DNA from: Flavobacterium macacae
GTDB taxonomy: Bacteria; Bacteroidota; Bacteroidia; Flavobacteriales; Flavobacteriaceae
Reading direction: 5' to 3'
NCBI RefSeq assembly: GCF_003865365.1
Contig: NZ_RQVR01000009.1
Coordinates: 99,564 to 163,563 of the forward strand
DNA: 64,000 nucleotides
Part shown: piece after piece, positions 45,851 through 54,847 of the stretch
Numbering within the stretch: position 1 is the stretch's first letter
Layout of the letters: each line of letters starts with the position of its first letter
Notes under the pieces: model-generated
Told to the model about the DNA's origin: nothing
Seen by the model: the letters and a program-made list of their open reading frames with translations, nothing else
Database searches by the model: none
Position numbers and translations under genes: made by a program

Positions 45851-47191
45851 ATGCAAAAATCTTTAAGTATTGCCATCGTAGGTTCCGGATTAGTCGGTTC
45901 GTTGTTGGCGGTATACCTCAGAAAAGCAGGGCATTCGGTTCATATTTATGACAGAAGCCCTGATATTCGAAAAATTCAATTTTCTGGACGTTCGATAAAT
46001 TTGGCCATGTCGGATCGCGGTTGGAAAGCTTTGGATGCGGTAAATGTTGGCGACTCAGTTCGTGAAATTGCAATTGCAATGGACAAGCGGGCGATTCACG
46101 TGAACAACGAATTAAAATTTCAGCCGTATGGTTTCAATGGAGAAAGCATTTATTCAATTTCTAGAGGTACTTTGAACCGAAAAATGATTGATTTGGCTGA
46201 AGAAGCCGGAGCAGAATTTTTCTTCGAAAAGAAAATCTGGGACGTCAATTTGGCGGAAGCCACGCTTCAAATCGGGGAAACCGAAAGAGGTGAGTGGGAA
46301 GCTGTAAAATATGATATGGTTTTTGGTTCAGACGGCGCTTTTTCAAGGGTTCGCCACAGAATGCAACGCCAAAGCATGTTTGATTATTCACAAGAATTTT
46401 TGCCTACAGGTTACAAAGAATTACATATTCCTGCAAATCCTGACGGAACGCACCGCTTAGATAAAAACTCGTTTCACATTTGGCCCAAAGGAGATTACAT
46501 GTTGATTGCTTTGCCAAACCTTGACGGAAGTTTCACTTGTACACTTTTTATGCCTTTTGAAGGAGAAAATTCTTTCGCTTCTTTAACGAATAGAAAGCAA
46601 GTGGAAGATTTCTTTGAAAAAAACCTTCCGGATACTGTGGATGTGATCCCGAATTTAGCGGAAGATTTCTTTAAAAATCCAACAAGCACGTTGGTTACCA
46701 TGAAATGTTTTCCTTGGACTTTTGAAAATAAAGTAGCTTTGATTGGAGATGCCTGCCACGCGATCGTTCCTTTTTACGGACAGGGAATGAATGCCGGTTT
46801 TGAAGATATCACGGTTTTGCATGAATTTATGGAAGAATTTGGTGATGATTGGGAGAAGATTTTCAAAGCCTATGAAAAAAGCAGAAAGCCTGATGCAGAT
46901 GCAATTGCGGAACTTTCGTATCGAAATTTCATGGAAATGAGTTCTAAAACGGCAGACGAAAGCTTTTTGCTTCGCAAGAAAATTGAAAAACGATTTTCAG
47001 AAAAGTATCCAGATAAATGGTTGCCGTTATACAGCCGTGTAACTTTCAGCCACCGACCTTATTCTGAAGCTTTGGCTATCGGTGACCATCAAAAGGCAAT
47101 TATGGATCAAGTAATGCTTTTGCCTCAAATAGAAAAAAAATGGGACAGTGAGGAAGTGGAGGAGAAAATATTAGGATTGTTGCGTTTCTAA
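45851..47191 (+). CDS. kmo: Kynurenine 3-monooxygenase
   Basis: FAD-dependent aromatic hydroxylase, 446 residues. The N-terminal dinucleotide fold is IVGSGLVGSLLAVYLRKAGH, the second FAD motif GDACHAIVPFYGQGMNAGFED, and the substrate-side GRSINLAMSDRGW near residue 53. Makes 3-hydroxykynurenine, which kynureninase then cleaves to 3-hydroxyanthranilate. Own promoter; shares a bidirectional terminator with ndh. Confidence 0.94.
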   Translation: MQKSLSIAIVGSGLVGSLLAVYLRKAGHSVHIYDRSPDIRKIQFSGRSINLAMSDRGWKALDAVNVGDSVREIAIAMDKRAIHVNNELKFQPYGFNGESIYSISRGTLNRKMIDLAEEAGAEFFFEKKIWDVNLAEATLQIGETERGEWEAVKYDMVFGSDGAFSRVRHRMQRQSMFDYSQEFLPTGYKELHIPANPDGTHRLDKNSFHIWPKGDYMLIALPNLDGSFTCTLFMPFEGENSFASLTNRKQVEDFFEKNLPDTVDVIPNLAEDFFKNPTSTLVTMKCFPWTFENKVALIGDACHAIVPFYGQGMNAGFEDITVLHEFMEEFGDDWEKIFKAYEKSRKPDADAIAELSYRNFMEMSSKTADESFLLRKKIEKRFSEKYPDKWLPLYSRVTFSHRPYSEALAIGDHQKAIMDQVMLLPQIEKKWDSEEVEEKILGLLRF

Positions 47192-47213
47192 GTTTAAAAG
47201 TAACTAAGTTTTA

Positions 47214-47262
47214 AAAAAAAAGTTTCAAAGAGTAAAACATAATTGCTCTTTGAAACTTTTTT
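47214..47262. terminator. Bidirectional terminator
   Basis: 13-bp stem AAGTTTCAAAGAG / CTCTTTGAAACTT between A and T runs, for the convergent kmo and ndh genes. Confidence 0.88.
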
Positions 47263-47283
47263 AATTTTACTTAAAACTTAAAT

Positions 47284-48546
47284 CTAGTTTTTAACCTTCT
47301 TCGCCGGTTTGATCAGAATTCTCAACGTAGAATCATTGCTAAAATAGCTGTAAGCCCAGGTGATAAAGATGAAAAGTTTGTTTCTGACGCTCAAAATCAG
47401 CATCAGATGCACAAACATCCAAGTGAACCAAGCAAATCTTCCTTGAAAGCTGAAGCTTGGCAAATCGACAACGGCTTTTCTTTTTCCGATGGTTGCCATC
47501 GAACCTTTGTCGTGGTATTCAAATTCTTTCCTTGGTTTATTTTTAAGCTGTAATTTGAAATTTTTCGCCAAGTTTTTTGCGTGTTCGTTTGCAACGCTTG
47601 CCACTTGAGGATGTCCGTTTAGGTATTTGGGAGTCGTCATGTACGCGATATCGCCAATTGCAAAAACACCGTCAAGACCTTGCACTTCGTTAAAACGATT
47701 GGTGATAATTCGATTCCCGCGCGTGATGGCTTCTTCTGGTAACCCTTCAATATTGTTTCCAACCACGCCCGCCGCCCAAATTACATTTTTAGCATTGATT
47801 ATTTCGCCACCTTTTAAATGCACCGTATGGCCGTCATAATTTTCAACGATTGTGCTGGTTTTTACTACTACGCCCAGTTCTTCAAGGTATTGTCTGGACA
47901 TTTTCCGAGAGTCTTCACTCATCGGATTTAAGACATTTGGCGAACCTTCTAATAAGTAAACCGTGAGTTTTGAAAAATCTTTATCTGGATAATCTTTCGG
48001 AAGCACATTTTTTTTCATTTCTGCCAAAGCTCCGGCTAATTCCACACCCGTTGGGCCTCCGCCAACAATCACAAAGTTCAAAAGATATTGCAAATCTTCT
48101 TCTTTGGTAGAAACCGCTTCTTCAAATGTCTGGAGAATCCGGTTGCGCAATTGAATCGCTTCTGGAACCGATTTCATCGGGAAAGCTAATTTTTCTAAAT
48201 TTTTATTTCCGAAATAATTCGTTTTGCATCCAAAGGCAAAAACCAGATAGTCATATGAAAAATCTTCAATTGAAGTCGTTAAAATTTTATTTTGAGTATC
48301 GACCGAAAGTACATCGGCAATTCGGATTTTGACATTTTTTGAACCCTGAAAAACTTTTCTTAACGGAAAAGAAATACTTGAAGGTTCCAGTCTTGCAGTG
48401 GCCACTTGGTACATCAGCGGCTGAAATTGGTGGTAGTTGTTTTTGTCTATGAGATAGATTTCATAACCAGAGTTTTCAAGGTCTTCGGCTAAAGTTAAAC
48501 CTCCGAAACCCGCACCCACGATGATGATTCTTTTCTTGGTTTCCAT
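47284..48546 (-). CDS. ndh: Type II NADH dehydrogenase (NDH-2 family)
   Basis: 420-residue FAD/NAD(P) oxidoreductase feeding electrons to quinone at the inner membrane without pumping. FAD loop IIIVGAGFGGLTLAEDL at the N terminus, NAD loop FVIVGGGPTGVELAGAL at about 165, AIGDIAYM for the second FAD contact. The C-terminal 60 residues (GRFAWFTWMFVHLMLIL) give the membrane anchor typical of NDH-2. A minus-strand TAACTTTA at 48571-48564 is a possible -7 element. Confidence 0.9.
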   Translation of the reverse strand: METKKRIIIVGAGFGGLTLAEDLENSGYEIYLIDKNNYHQFQPLMYQVATARLEPSSISFPLRKVFQGSKNVKIRIADVLSVDTQNKILTTSIEDFSYDYLVFAFGCKTNYFGNKNLEKLAFPMKSVPEAIQLRNRILQTFEEAVSTKEEDLQYLLNFVIVGGGPTGVELAGALAEMKKNVLPKDYPDKDFSKLTVYLLEGSPNVLNPMSEDSRKMSRQYLEELGVVVKTSTIVENYDGHTVHLKGGEIINAKNVIWAAGVVGNNIEGLPEEAITRGNRIITNRFNEVQGLDGVFAIGDIAYMTTPKYLNGHPQVASVANEHAKNLAKNFKLQLKNKPRKEFEYHDKGSMATIGKRKAVVDLPSFSFQGRFAWFTWMFVHLMLILSVRNKLFIFITWAYSYFSNDSTLRILIKPAKKVKN

Positions 48547-48645
48547 ACGATTGTGTTTGTACGTAAAGTTACCACATATATCTTTTTTGGGGTTCTTTAT
48601 TAACTTTTTTTAAAGAAAAACGATTGCGTATGTTTGGGAGAAATT

Positions 48646-48693
48646 GATTTTTAGATTGCTCAAAGGGTCGAAACATCAAACAATCTAAAAATC
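48646..48693. repeat. Perfect 13-bp inverted repeat
   Basis: GATTTTTAGATTG and CAATCTAAAAATC separated by 22 bases, between the HerA-like gene and ndh. The arms resemble the AATCTAA heptad units found elsewhere; no T run follows on the minus strand, so terminator function is doubtful. Confidence 0.6.
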
Positions 48694-48700
48694 GAATCTT

Positions 48701-50224
48701 CTATTTTTTAAATAATTTAGTCAAAACTCCAAAGAAGCCACGAATAAAAGTAGCGCTTGTCAGTACTTTTACCACGCTTTTTGTGGTTTGGCTCATCGGT
48801 TCATTTGCGGTTTTCTTTTCGGTTTTTTCTTGTTGTTTCTGTTCTGCCACTTCAGAAGCTTGTACTTCGGCTTCGGCAATTTTTTTGTTTAAAATTTCAT
48901 AAGCGCTTTCCCTGTCAATCACTTCGCTATATTTTTTAACGAGTTTTGATTTCTGATTGATTTGGCTGATTTCGTCCGCTGTCAAAATATCCATTCGGCT
49001 CATTGGCGCCCGCATCATTGTGGCGGCTAACGGAGTCGGAATCCCTTTTTCGTTTAAAACTGTTACTAAAGCCTCTCCGGTTCCAAGTGATGTCAGCGTC
49101 GTTTCAGTATCGTAATATTCTGAAATTGGGTAATTTTGAGCAGTCATTTTAATGGCTTTTCGATCGTTTGCCGTGAAAGCTCTCAATGCGTGCTGAATTT
49201 TCAAACCTAATTGTCCTAAAACGCCACTTGGCACGTCCATCGGATTTTGGGTTACAAAGAAAATCCCGACGCCTTTTGAACGGATCAATTTGACAATATT
49301 TTCGATTTGGTCTAACAAGGCTTTGCTGGCTTCGCTAAAAATGAGATGCGCTTCATCAATAAAAATAACCAATTCGGGTTGCCCAGAATCGCCTTGTTCC
49401 GGCATTTGATTGTAAATTTCTGCCAAAAGGCTCAACATAAAGGTGGAGAATAATTTTGGCTTGTCTTGGATGTCGGTCAGACGTATTATATTACTGTAGC
49501 CTTTTCCGTTTTCGTCAATTCGCATTAAGTCGCTAATCTCAAAAGACATTTCACCAAAGAACACATCGGCGCCCTGCTGTTCTAGTTCTATAATCTTACG
49601 AAGAATTGTTCCGGTTGTAGAAGTCGAAATCTTGCCATAATGCTCTTCAATTTCGGCTTTTCCTTCTTCAGTAATAAAATTGATGACTTTTTTGATGTCT
49701 TTTAAATCGAGCAAAGGCATTTGTTTGTCGTCGCAATATTTGAAAATGACGGCAACAACACCCGCTTGTGTGTCATTTAAACCTAAGATTCGAGAAAACA
49801 AAACAGGGCCGAATTCAGAAACAGTGGCGCGAAGACGAACGCCATCTTGATCAGAAAGCGTCATCAATTCTACCGGAAATCCAGCAGTTTGATAGGGAAG
49901 ATTGATTTTGGCGTGGCGCTCTGTTATAAATGGCTGTTCAATTCCAGGTTGCGCAATACCGCTCAAATCACCTTTTATATCCATTAAAAGTACAGGGATT
50001 CCAAAATTAGAAAGCTGTTCTGATAAAACCTGAAGCGTTTTAGTTTTTCCAGTTCCGGTTGCTCCGGCAATTAATCCGTGTCGATTTAATGTTTTTAAAG
50101 GAACCTTAATAGGAGCATCTGGAAGCGCTTCTCCATTAAAAATTGCGCCACCAAGGATGATATTATCTCCTTTTGTAGTATAACCCGTATTTATGTGATC
50201 AATGAATTTTTCTATAGAAGCCAT
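48701..50224 (-). CDS. HerA-like/DUF853 ATPase
   Basis: 507-residue FtsK/HerA-superfamily ATPase. Walker A GATGTGKTKT at about 54-63, a DIKGDLSGIA strand, Walker B LVIFIDEAHLIF near 290, and the sensor region FFVTQNPMDVPSGVLGQLG with a conserved Gln. The last 90 residues are a Glu/Lys-rich helix (EAEVQASEVAEQKQQEKTEK) and a hydrophobic end. Family members are found widely as single genes of unknown task. A minus-strand TAAATTTG at 50275-50268 may be its -7 element. Confidence 0.88.
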   Translation of the reverse strand: MASIEKFIDHINTGYTTKGDNIILGGAIFNGEALPDAPIKVPLKTLNRHGLIAGATGTGKTKTLQVLSEQLSNFGIPVLLMDIKGDLSGIAQPGIEQPFITERHAKINLPYQTAGFPVELMTLSDQDGVRLRATVSEFGPVLFSRILGLNDTQAGVVAVIFKYCDDKQMPLLDLKDIKKVINFITEEGKAEIEEHYGKISTSTTGTILRKIIELEQQGADVFFGEMSFEISDLMRIDENGKGYSNIIRLTDIQDKPKLFSTFMLSLLAEIYNQMPEQGDSGQPELVIFIDEAHLIFSEASKALLDQIENIVKLIRSKGVGIFFVTQNPMDVPSGVLGQLGLKIQHALRAFTANDRKAIKMTAQNYPISEYYDTETTLTSLGTGEALVTVLNEKGIPTPLAATMMRAPMSRMDILTADEISQINQKSKLVKKYSEVIDRESAYEILNKKIAEAEVQASEVAEQKQQEKTEKKTANEPMSQTTKSVVKVLTSATFIRGFFGVLTKLFKK

Positions 50225-50661
50225 ACTTTTATTTTGTTTTTTGGTATTTATATGTGAACGAATGATACAAATTTAGGATTGTTTTTATTTATTTTGACAG
50301 TTATCGTCTAAAAACTTAAGTAATGACATATCTTGCAGTTAAAGACAATAAAAATCATAAAGAAAGAGTTATGTAAGTGTAAAGATGAAATTATTAACGT
50401 TATGGTAATAATCAGTTATTTGAAGGTGTAGTTAATAATAGTTCTCTGTATATCAGTCATTTGTGTGATTAATTCTTTGTTTTTAGTTTATGTGATGTAT
50501 TATTTGTAAGTTAATGTTATTATAATATATCGTTAAGAAAGAATAAAAAGCTCCAATTTATTTTTTTTTAACCACTAAAAATATAAATTTGTCGTTCTGA
50601 TAATAAATTTATCTATTACCGAAATTAAATTCTAAAATTAAAAAAACTAAAAATTAAAAAA
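50225..50661. other. Non-coding 437-bp divergent intergenic region
   Basis: Very AT-rich; no frame of interest on either strand. It holds likely promoters for both sides: minus-strand TAAATTTG at 50268-50275 and plus-strand TAAATTTG at 50584-50591, the latter 70 bases before exbB. A TTGACA lies at 50298-50303 but has no matching -7 box. Confidence 0.6.
50584..50591 (+). promoter_or_regulatory. exbB operon -7 promoter element
   Basis: TAAATTTG, full match to TAnnTTTG; the leader to the exbB ATG is about 65 nt. No clear -33 box. Confidence 0.5.
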
Positions 50662-51495
50662 ATGGCACAGGCATCAAACGCAAATGTTGAAAAAAAAGCA
50701 GGAAGCAAAAGTTCTAATGTATTTGCAGGTTTAACAATTTTAATCTGTCTTATTATCGGATTTATAGTGTGGAAATTTGTAATGGGTAATCCAAATAACT
50801 TCCAAGGTGGGAATCCTGAAAATTCTCCACTTGAAGGAAATATTCTTGGTATGGTTTACCACGGGGGACCAATTGTTGCGATTTTGATGGGATTATTATT
50901 GATGACTTTTGTGTTTTCAATTGAAAGATTAATCGTGATTGGTAAAGCTTCAGGAAATGGAGATGTTGAGAAATTTGTGGCTAAAGTCCAATCTTTAGTA
51001 AAAAATGGAGAAATGGAAGTTGCTATGGCAGAATGTGACAAACAGCAAGGTTCAGTTGCTAATGCAATTAAAGCAGGTTTGTTAAAATACAAAGAAGTAA
51101 AAGCTGAAGGTTTTGATAGCGAAAAAGCATCAGAAATTATTCAACATGAAATTGAGCAAGCAACATCACTTGAAATGCCTGTATTAGAGAAAAATATGAC
51201 TGTAATTTCAACATTAGTTTCTTTGGGAACTTTAGTAGGATTGATCGGAACAGTATCTGGTATGATTAAAGCCTTCGCTGGATTGGCAACTTCTGGAACA
51301 CCAGATCAGGCACAGTTGGCAAATGGTATTTCTGAAGCCTTGATTAATACAATGATGGGTATTAGTACATCAGCATTCGCAATTATTGCTTACAACTACT
51401 TTACTTCAAAAATTGATACTTTGACTTACTTTATCGACGAAGCTGGATTTACAATCACTCAAGCTTACAGAAGAGCTAAAGGTATCGTTGGATAA
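50662..51495 (+). CDS. exbB: ExbB/TolQ/MotA proton channel family protein
   Basis: 277-residue inner-membrane subunit of the TonB energising motor. Four hydrophobic segments: FAGLTILICLIIGFIVW, IVAILMGLLLMTFVFS, TVISTLVSLGTLVGLIG and LINTMMGISTSAFAIIAYN. The cytoplasmic loop lies between the second and third; the extra first segment is usual in Bacteroidota. Followed by two exbD genes and tonB. Confidence 0.93.
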   Translation: MAQASNANVEKKAGSKSSNVFAGLTILICLIIGFIVWKFVMGNPNNFQGGNPENSPLEGNILGMVYHGGPIVAILMGLLLMTFVFSIERLIVIGKASGNGDVEKFVAKVQSLVKNGEMEVAMAECDKQQGSVANAIKAGLLKYKEVKAEGFDSEKASEIIQHEIEQATSLEMPVLEKNMTVISTLVSLGTLVGLIGTVSGMIKAFAGLATSGTPDQAQLANGISEALINTMMGISTSAFAIIAYNYFTSKIDTLTYFIDEAGFTITQAYRRAKGIVG

Positions 51496-51515
51496 TTTGT
51501 TCGTATTATTAATTT

Positions 51516-51553
51516 AAGAAAAGGAAAAAATCATTTTCTTTTTTCCTTTTCTT
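51516..51553 (+). other. Long hairpin between exbB and exbD
   Basis: A perfect 15-bp stem (AAGAAAAGGAAAAAA / TTTTTTCCTTTTCTT), eight-base loop, without a following T run. It may set relative transcript levels of exbB and downstream genes rather than stop transcription. Confidence 0.6.
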
Positions 51554-51571
51554 TCACTACAAAAAATAAAA

Positions 51572-52186
51572 ATGGCAAAAATAAAAATGTCCAAAAAAAG
51601 TACAAGAGTTGATATGACCGCTATGTGTGATGTAGCTTTCTTATTGCTTTCGTTCTTCGTAATGACATCTACGGCAAAATTACCAGAACCAATGGAAATT
51701 GAAACGCCAGCTTCTACAGTACAAACAAAATTGCCAGAATCAAACCTAGCAACTTTAACTGTAGGTAATGGAAAAGTTTTTTTCGGTGTTAGCGGTAGAG
51801 ATGTCAGATCAGAAACTTTGAAGAGAATGGGTGACAAATACAGTGTGCAGTTTTCAGATAAAGATATTGCTAAATTTGCTTTAATCGATAACTTTGGAGT
51901 TGACATTAGAAGCATGAAGCAACTGATTGATATGAAAAATGATCAAAGAATGAAAGAAGGAACCCAGCCAGGAATTCCTTATGATTCGGTGAACAATCAA
52001 TTGGCAGACTGGGTAAAAATTTCCCGTGAAGTAACTAAAGAAATGGATCAGAAAGATTTGGATATCGCGATTAAAGGAGATGCCAAAGAAGAATATCCTA
52101 CGGTTAAAAAAGTGTTAGATATTTTGCAAAAGCAAAAAAAGAACAACTTTTTCTTAGTAACCGGTTTAAGAAGTGAGGATTTTTAA
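51572..52186 (+). CDS. exbD: ExbD/TolR family protein, copy 1
   Basis: 204 residues. One N-terminal membrane helix with the channel Asp in DMTAMCDVAFLLLSFFV, preceded by basic residues; the rest is periplasmic. An additional 60-residue loop (GVDIRSMKQLIDMKNDQ) makes it longer than E. coli ExbD. Paired with a second ExbD 18 bases downstream. Confidence 0.92.
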   Translation: MAKIKMSKKSTRVDMTAMCDVAFLLLSFFVMTSTAKLPEPMEIETPASTVQTKLPESNLATLTVGNGKVFFGVSGRDVRSETLKRMGDKYSVQFSDKDIAKFALIDNFGVDIRSMKQLIDMKNDQRMKEGTQPGIPYDSVNNQLADWVKISREVTKEMDQKDLDIAIKGDAKEEYPTVKKVLDILQKQKKNNFFLVTGLRSEDF

Positions 52187-52204
52187 TATAAATAATCTAA
52201 AAAA

Positions 52205-52771
52205 ATGGCAGAATTAAATAGCGGTGGCGACAGCGGTAAAGGAGGCAAAGTAAGAAGTAAAAAAGCAAACCCAAGTGTAGATTTAACTGCAATGGTGGAT
52301 CTTGCCTTCTTGCTTATCACTTTCTTTATCTTAACAACAACGTTGTCAAAACCACAATCAATGAATTTGGCGATGCCAGATGAACCAAAAATTGGTGATC
52401 CAACACCACCAGAAACACCTGCTTGGAGAACCTTGACAATCGTTTTAGGATCAGATGGCAAATTAGTGTGGTACAGTGGAGGATTAGATAATCCAGTGGA
52501 TGGACCAACAGTTTCAACCTATGGAAAAGCAGGAATCAGAGATTTAATCATCAACAAGAAAAAACTGGTTGATGCAAGAAATAAAGCTGGTGGAAGAGAT
52601 CTTGAAAAAGAAGGAATCACTGTGATCATTAAACCGAGTGAAAAGTCAAATTACAAAAATTTCGTTGACATCCTTGATGAAATGGCTATTACCGGAATTA
52701 AAAAGTATGCAACTGTTGATATGACTGATGCTGACGTGAAACTTTTGGAAAGTAATAATATCTACCAATAG
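52205..52771 (+). CDS. exbD: ExbD/TolR family protein, copy 2
   Basis: 188 residues with the same topology: Gly/Lys-rich start, then DLTAMVDLAFLLITFFIL containing the channel Asp, then a periplasmic domain (NFVDILDEMAITGIKKYA). Diverged from copy 1, so the motor probably contains an ExbD heterodimer (inference; paired exbD genes are usual in this phylum). Confidence 0.92.
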   Translation: MAELNSGGDSGKGGKVRSKKANPSVDLTAMVDLAFLLITFFILTTTLSKPQSMNLAMPDEPKIGDPTPPETPAWRTLTIVLGSDGKLVWYSGGLDNPVDGPTVSTYGKAGIRDLIINKKKLVDARNKAGGRDLEKEGITVIIKPSEKSNYKNFVDILDEMAITGIKKYATVDMTDADVKLLESNNIYQ

Positions 52772-52802
52772 AGTTTCTATATAACTTAAAAATTTAAATA
52801 CT

Positions 52803-53621
52803 ATGTCATCAAAATTAGATTTATACGATCAGCAGTGGATTGACAATGTTTTTGAAGGTAGAAACAAAAGCTATGGCGCTTACAAGCTTCGTGTCGATAG
52901 CAGTAAATATACCTTAAGAGCATTATTAATTGGTGGGTTGATTTTTCTTTTACTAGTAGCTAGTCCCGTAATTTCAAAATTTATTTCGGATAGCATGCCA
53001 GAAGAAGTACAAACATTAGATGAGCAGGTTGTTTTAGTAAACATTGCAGAGCCTATTCAGCCTAAAGAAGAGATCATCATTGAACCAGTTGTTCAAAAAC
53101 AAACGCAATCAAATGTTGACATTCAAAAATACGTTCCACCAGTAATTGTTGAGAAAGAAGTTGTTAAAGAAGAAGTAGCAGTAGTTACTGAATTAAAAAA
53201 AACAGGTTCTGAAACAATCAAAGCAAAAGAAGGAGGAGAAGTAGTTTTAGATGGAACACAAAGCGAAGTTAAAGTGGATGCTGAAATCATCGAAGATGCT
53301 CCTAACAAAATTTACACATCTGTACAAGTACTACCTGAATTCCCAGGCGGTTTGGCAGGATTTGGTAAATATGTTCAAAAAAACTATAGAGTACCAGAAG
53401 TTGATAGCGATATTAGCGGTAACGTTTTGGTAAGCTTCGTAGTAGAAAAAGATGGATCTCTTACTGATATTAAAGTTATTCGTGACCTTGGTTACGGAAC
53501 AGGAAAAGAAGCAATCCGTATGTTGAAATCTGCTCCAAAATGGAAACCAGGTATTCAAAACGGTAAAGCAGTTCGTGTAGCTTATAACTTACCTATTCGT
53601 TTAGTTATTAAATCAAACTAA
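52803..53621 (+). CDS. tonB: TonB family energy transducer
   Basis: 272 residues: cytoplasmic start with the LDLYDQQWIDNVFEGRNKSYGA motif, one membrane helix (ALLIGGLIFLLLVASPVI), a Pro/Glu/Val-rich periplasmic stretch, and a TonB C-terminal domain from about 180 (PEFPGGLAGFGKYV, GNVLVSFVVEKDGSL, APKWKPGIQNGKAVRVAY). Transmits the ExbBD motor force to outer-membrane transporters. Its stop overlaps the next start by one base. Confidence 0.94.
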   Translation: MSSKLDLYDQQWIDNVFEGRNKSYGAYKLRVDSSKYTLRALLIGGLIFLLLVASPVISKFISDSMPEEVQTLDEQVVLVNIAEPIQPKEEIIIEPVVQKQTQSNVDIQKYVPPVIVEKEVVKEEVAVVTELKKTGSETIKAKEGGEVVLDGTQSEVKVDAEIIEDAPNKIYTSVQVLPEFPGGLAGFGKYVQKNYRVPEVDSDISGNVLVSFVVEKDGSLTDIKVIRDLGYGTGKEAIRMLKSAPKWKPGIQNGKAVRVAYNLPIRLVIKSN

Positions 53622-53875
53622 TGAATATCGAAAGAAACACTCATAAAAAAGATCAGAAATCGCTCCTTGAGCGATTTCTTCTTATTATAGCAATTTTGTT
53701 TTTCCTTTTGTATTTTGTTTTAGGTACTGGAATCATTTTTTGGGAGCGGTTTTTTCCTGAAGCCGATTTTCCACTAGACATGGAAATGAATTACAGAATC
53801 GCATTTGGAATTCTTTTAATTGTTTACGCTTTTTACAGAGGCGTACGGATTTATAACAAAGCTAATAACTCTTAA
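53621..53875 (+). CDS. Small two-helix membrane protein of the tonB operon
   Basis: 84 residues with two hydrophobic segments (FLLIIAILFFLLYFVLGTGIIFW and MNYRIAFGILLIVYAFY) and basic ends. TAATG overlap with tonB indicates translational coupling. No domain name recognised; its fixed place in the operon suggests a motor accessory, by inference. Confidence 0.8.
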   Translation: MNIERNTHKKDQKSLLERFLLIIAILFFLLYFVLGTGIIFWERFFPEADFPLDMEMNYRIAFGILLIVYAFYRGVRIYNKANNS

Positions 53876-53886
53876 ATTATTCAGTC

Positions 53887-54825
53887 ATGCCAAAATTCTT
53901 AAAAATACTGTTTGCTTCGTTCTTGATGATTTTTAGTTTTTTTCTTGTCCAAGCGTGCAAAGACAAGAATGAGAAAGAGGCGTTAAAGGCTAAAGGTGAA
54001 AAAGCGACCTTTTACATCGACGAAACCATCATGCCAATGATGGAAGAACAAGTTTCTGTATTTCAAAGTCAACGTGACGTTACTATTAATTTAGTTCCTA
54101 AAGCGGAAACAGAGATTTTGAAAATGGCTCAAAATGAAGAATCAGGTTTAATGGTGATGTCAAGAGTTTTAAGTGATAGTGAACAAAGGGCTTTTACAAA
54201 CAAAAAAATTGTTCCTAAAATTACTCAAATTGCGATTGACGGAATAGCTTTAATTGTCAATACAAAAGCTAACGATACTGTAATTGATTTACAGAATATC
54301 ATTGATTTTATGCAAGGAAAAACTGTAGCAAACATCAAAGGATTGGTGTTTGATAACCCGAATTCAAGCACAATTAATCACATGAAAAAATTGGCTTCAG
54401 TAAAAGATGTGGATAATAAAAACGTTTTTGCGTTAAAAACAAGTAACGAAGTAATCAAATATATCAGTGAAAATGATGGGTATATTGGGGTTATAGGTGT
54501 GAATTGGATGACACAACCGATGCCTGACATGCAGAAATTTACAAGTTCTGTCAGGGTTTTGGGAGTCAAAAATGTTAAATCTAAGCCTAATTCTGATGTG
54601 TATTATAAACCGAGCCAAGTCAATCTATCAGAAGGATTGTATCCATTAGTCCGAAAAATTTATATGTTAAATTATGAAGGCAATTTCGGTTTAGGTACGA
54701 GTTTTGTAACCTTTGTTGCAGGCGCTACAGGCCAAAAGATAATTTTAAAATCTGGATTAGGCCCAGTACGGCTTGAACTCAGAGAAGTAAAAGTTAGAGA
54801 TAATATTACAACCGAAAAGAAATAG
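53887..54825 (+). CDS. PstS-like substrate-binding lipoprotein
   Basis: 312 residues: lipoprotein signal (SFFLVQACKDKN), then a periplasmic-binding-protein type II fold (ATFYIDETIMPMMEEQV, IAIDGIALIVNTKAND, FDNPNSSTINHMKKLA, the GTSFVTFVAGATGQKIIL end). Resembles phosphate-binding PstS, but no Pst permease genes are nearby; sitting in the tonB operon it may bind a ligand for envelope sensing instead. Confidence 0.85.
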   Translation: MPKFLKILFASFLMIFSFFLVQACKDKNEKEALKAKGEKATFYIDETIMPMMEEQVSVFQSQRDVTINLVPKAETEILKMAQNEESGLMVMSRVLSDSEQRAFTNKKIVPKITQIAIDGIALIVNTKANDTVIDLQNIIDFMQGKTVANIKGLVFDNPNSSTINHMKKLASVKDVDNKNVFALKTSNEVIKYISENDGYIGVIGVNWMTQPMPDMQKFTSSVRVLGVKNVKSKPNSDVYYKPSQVNLSEGLYPLVRKIYMLNYEGNFGLGTSFVTFVAGATGQKIILKSGLGPVRLELREVKVRDNITTEKK

Positions 54826-54847
54826 ATTAAAAATTAAATACAACAAA

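Noticed and set aside
48701..50224. HerA-like ATPase as part of an anti-phage system (HerA-Sir2 or HerA-DUF4297)
   Set aside because: No partner nuclease or Sir2 gene is adjacent; neighbours are housekeeping genes and the sequence fits the common DUF853 family.
50297..50303. TTGACA as a sigma-70-like -35 box
   Set aside because: Bacteroidota promoters use TTTG/TAnnTTTG and no matching downstream box is at the right distance.
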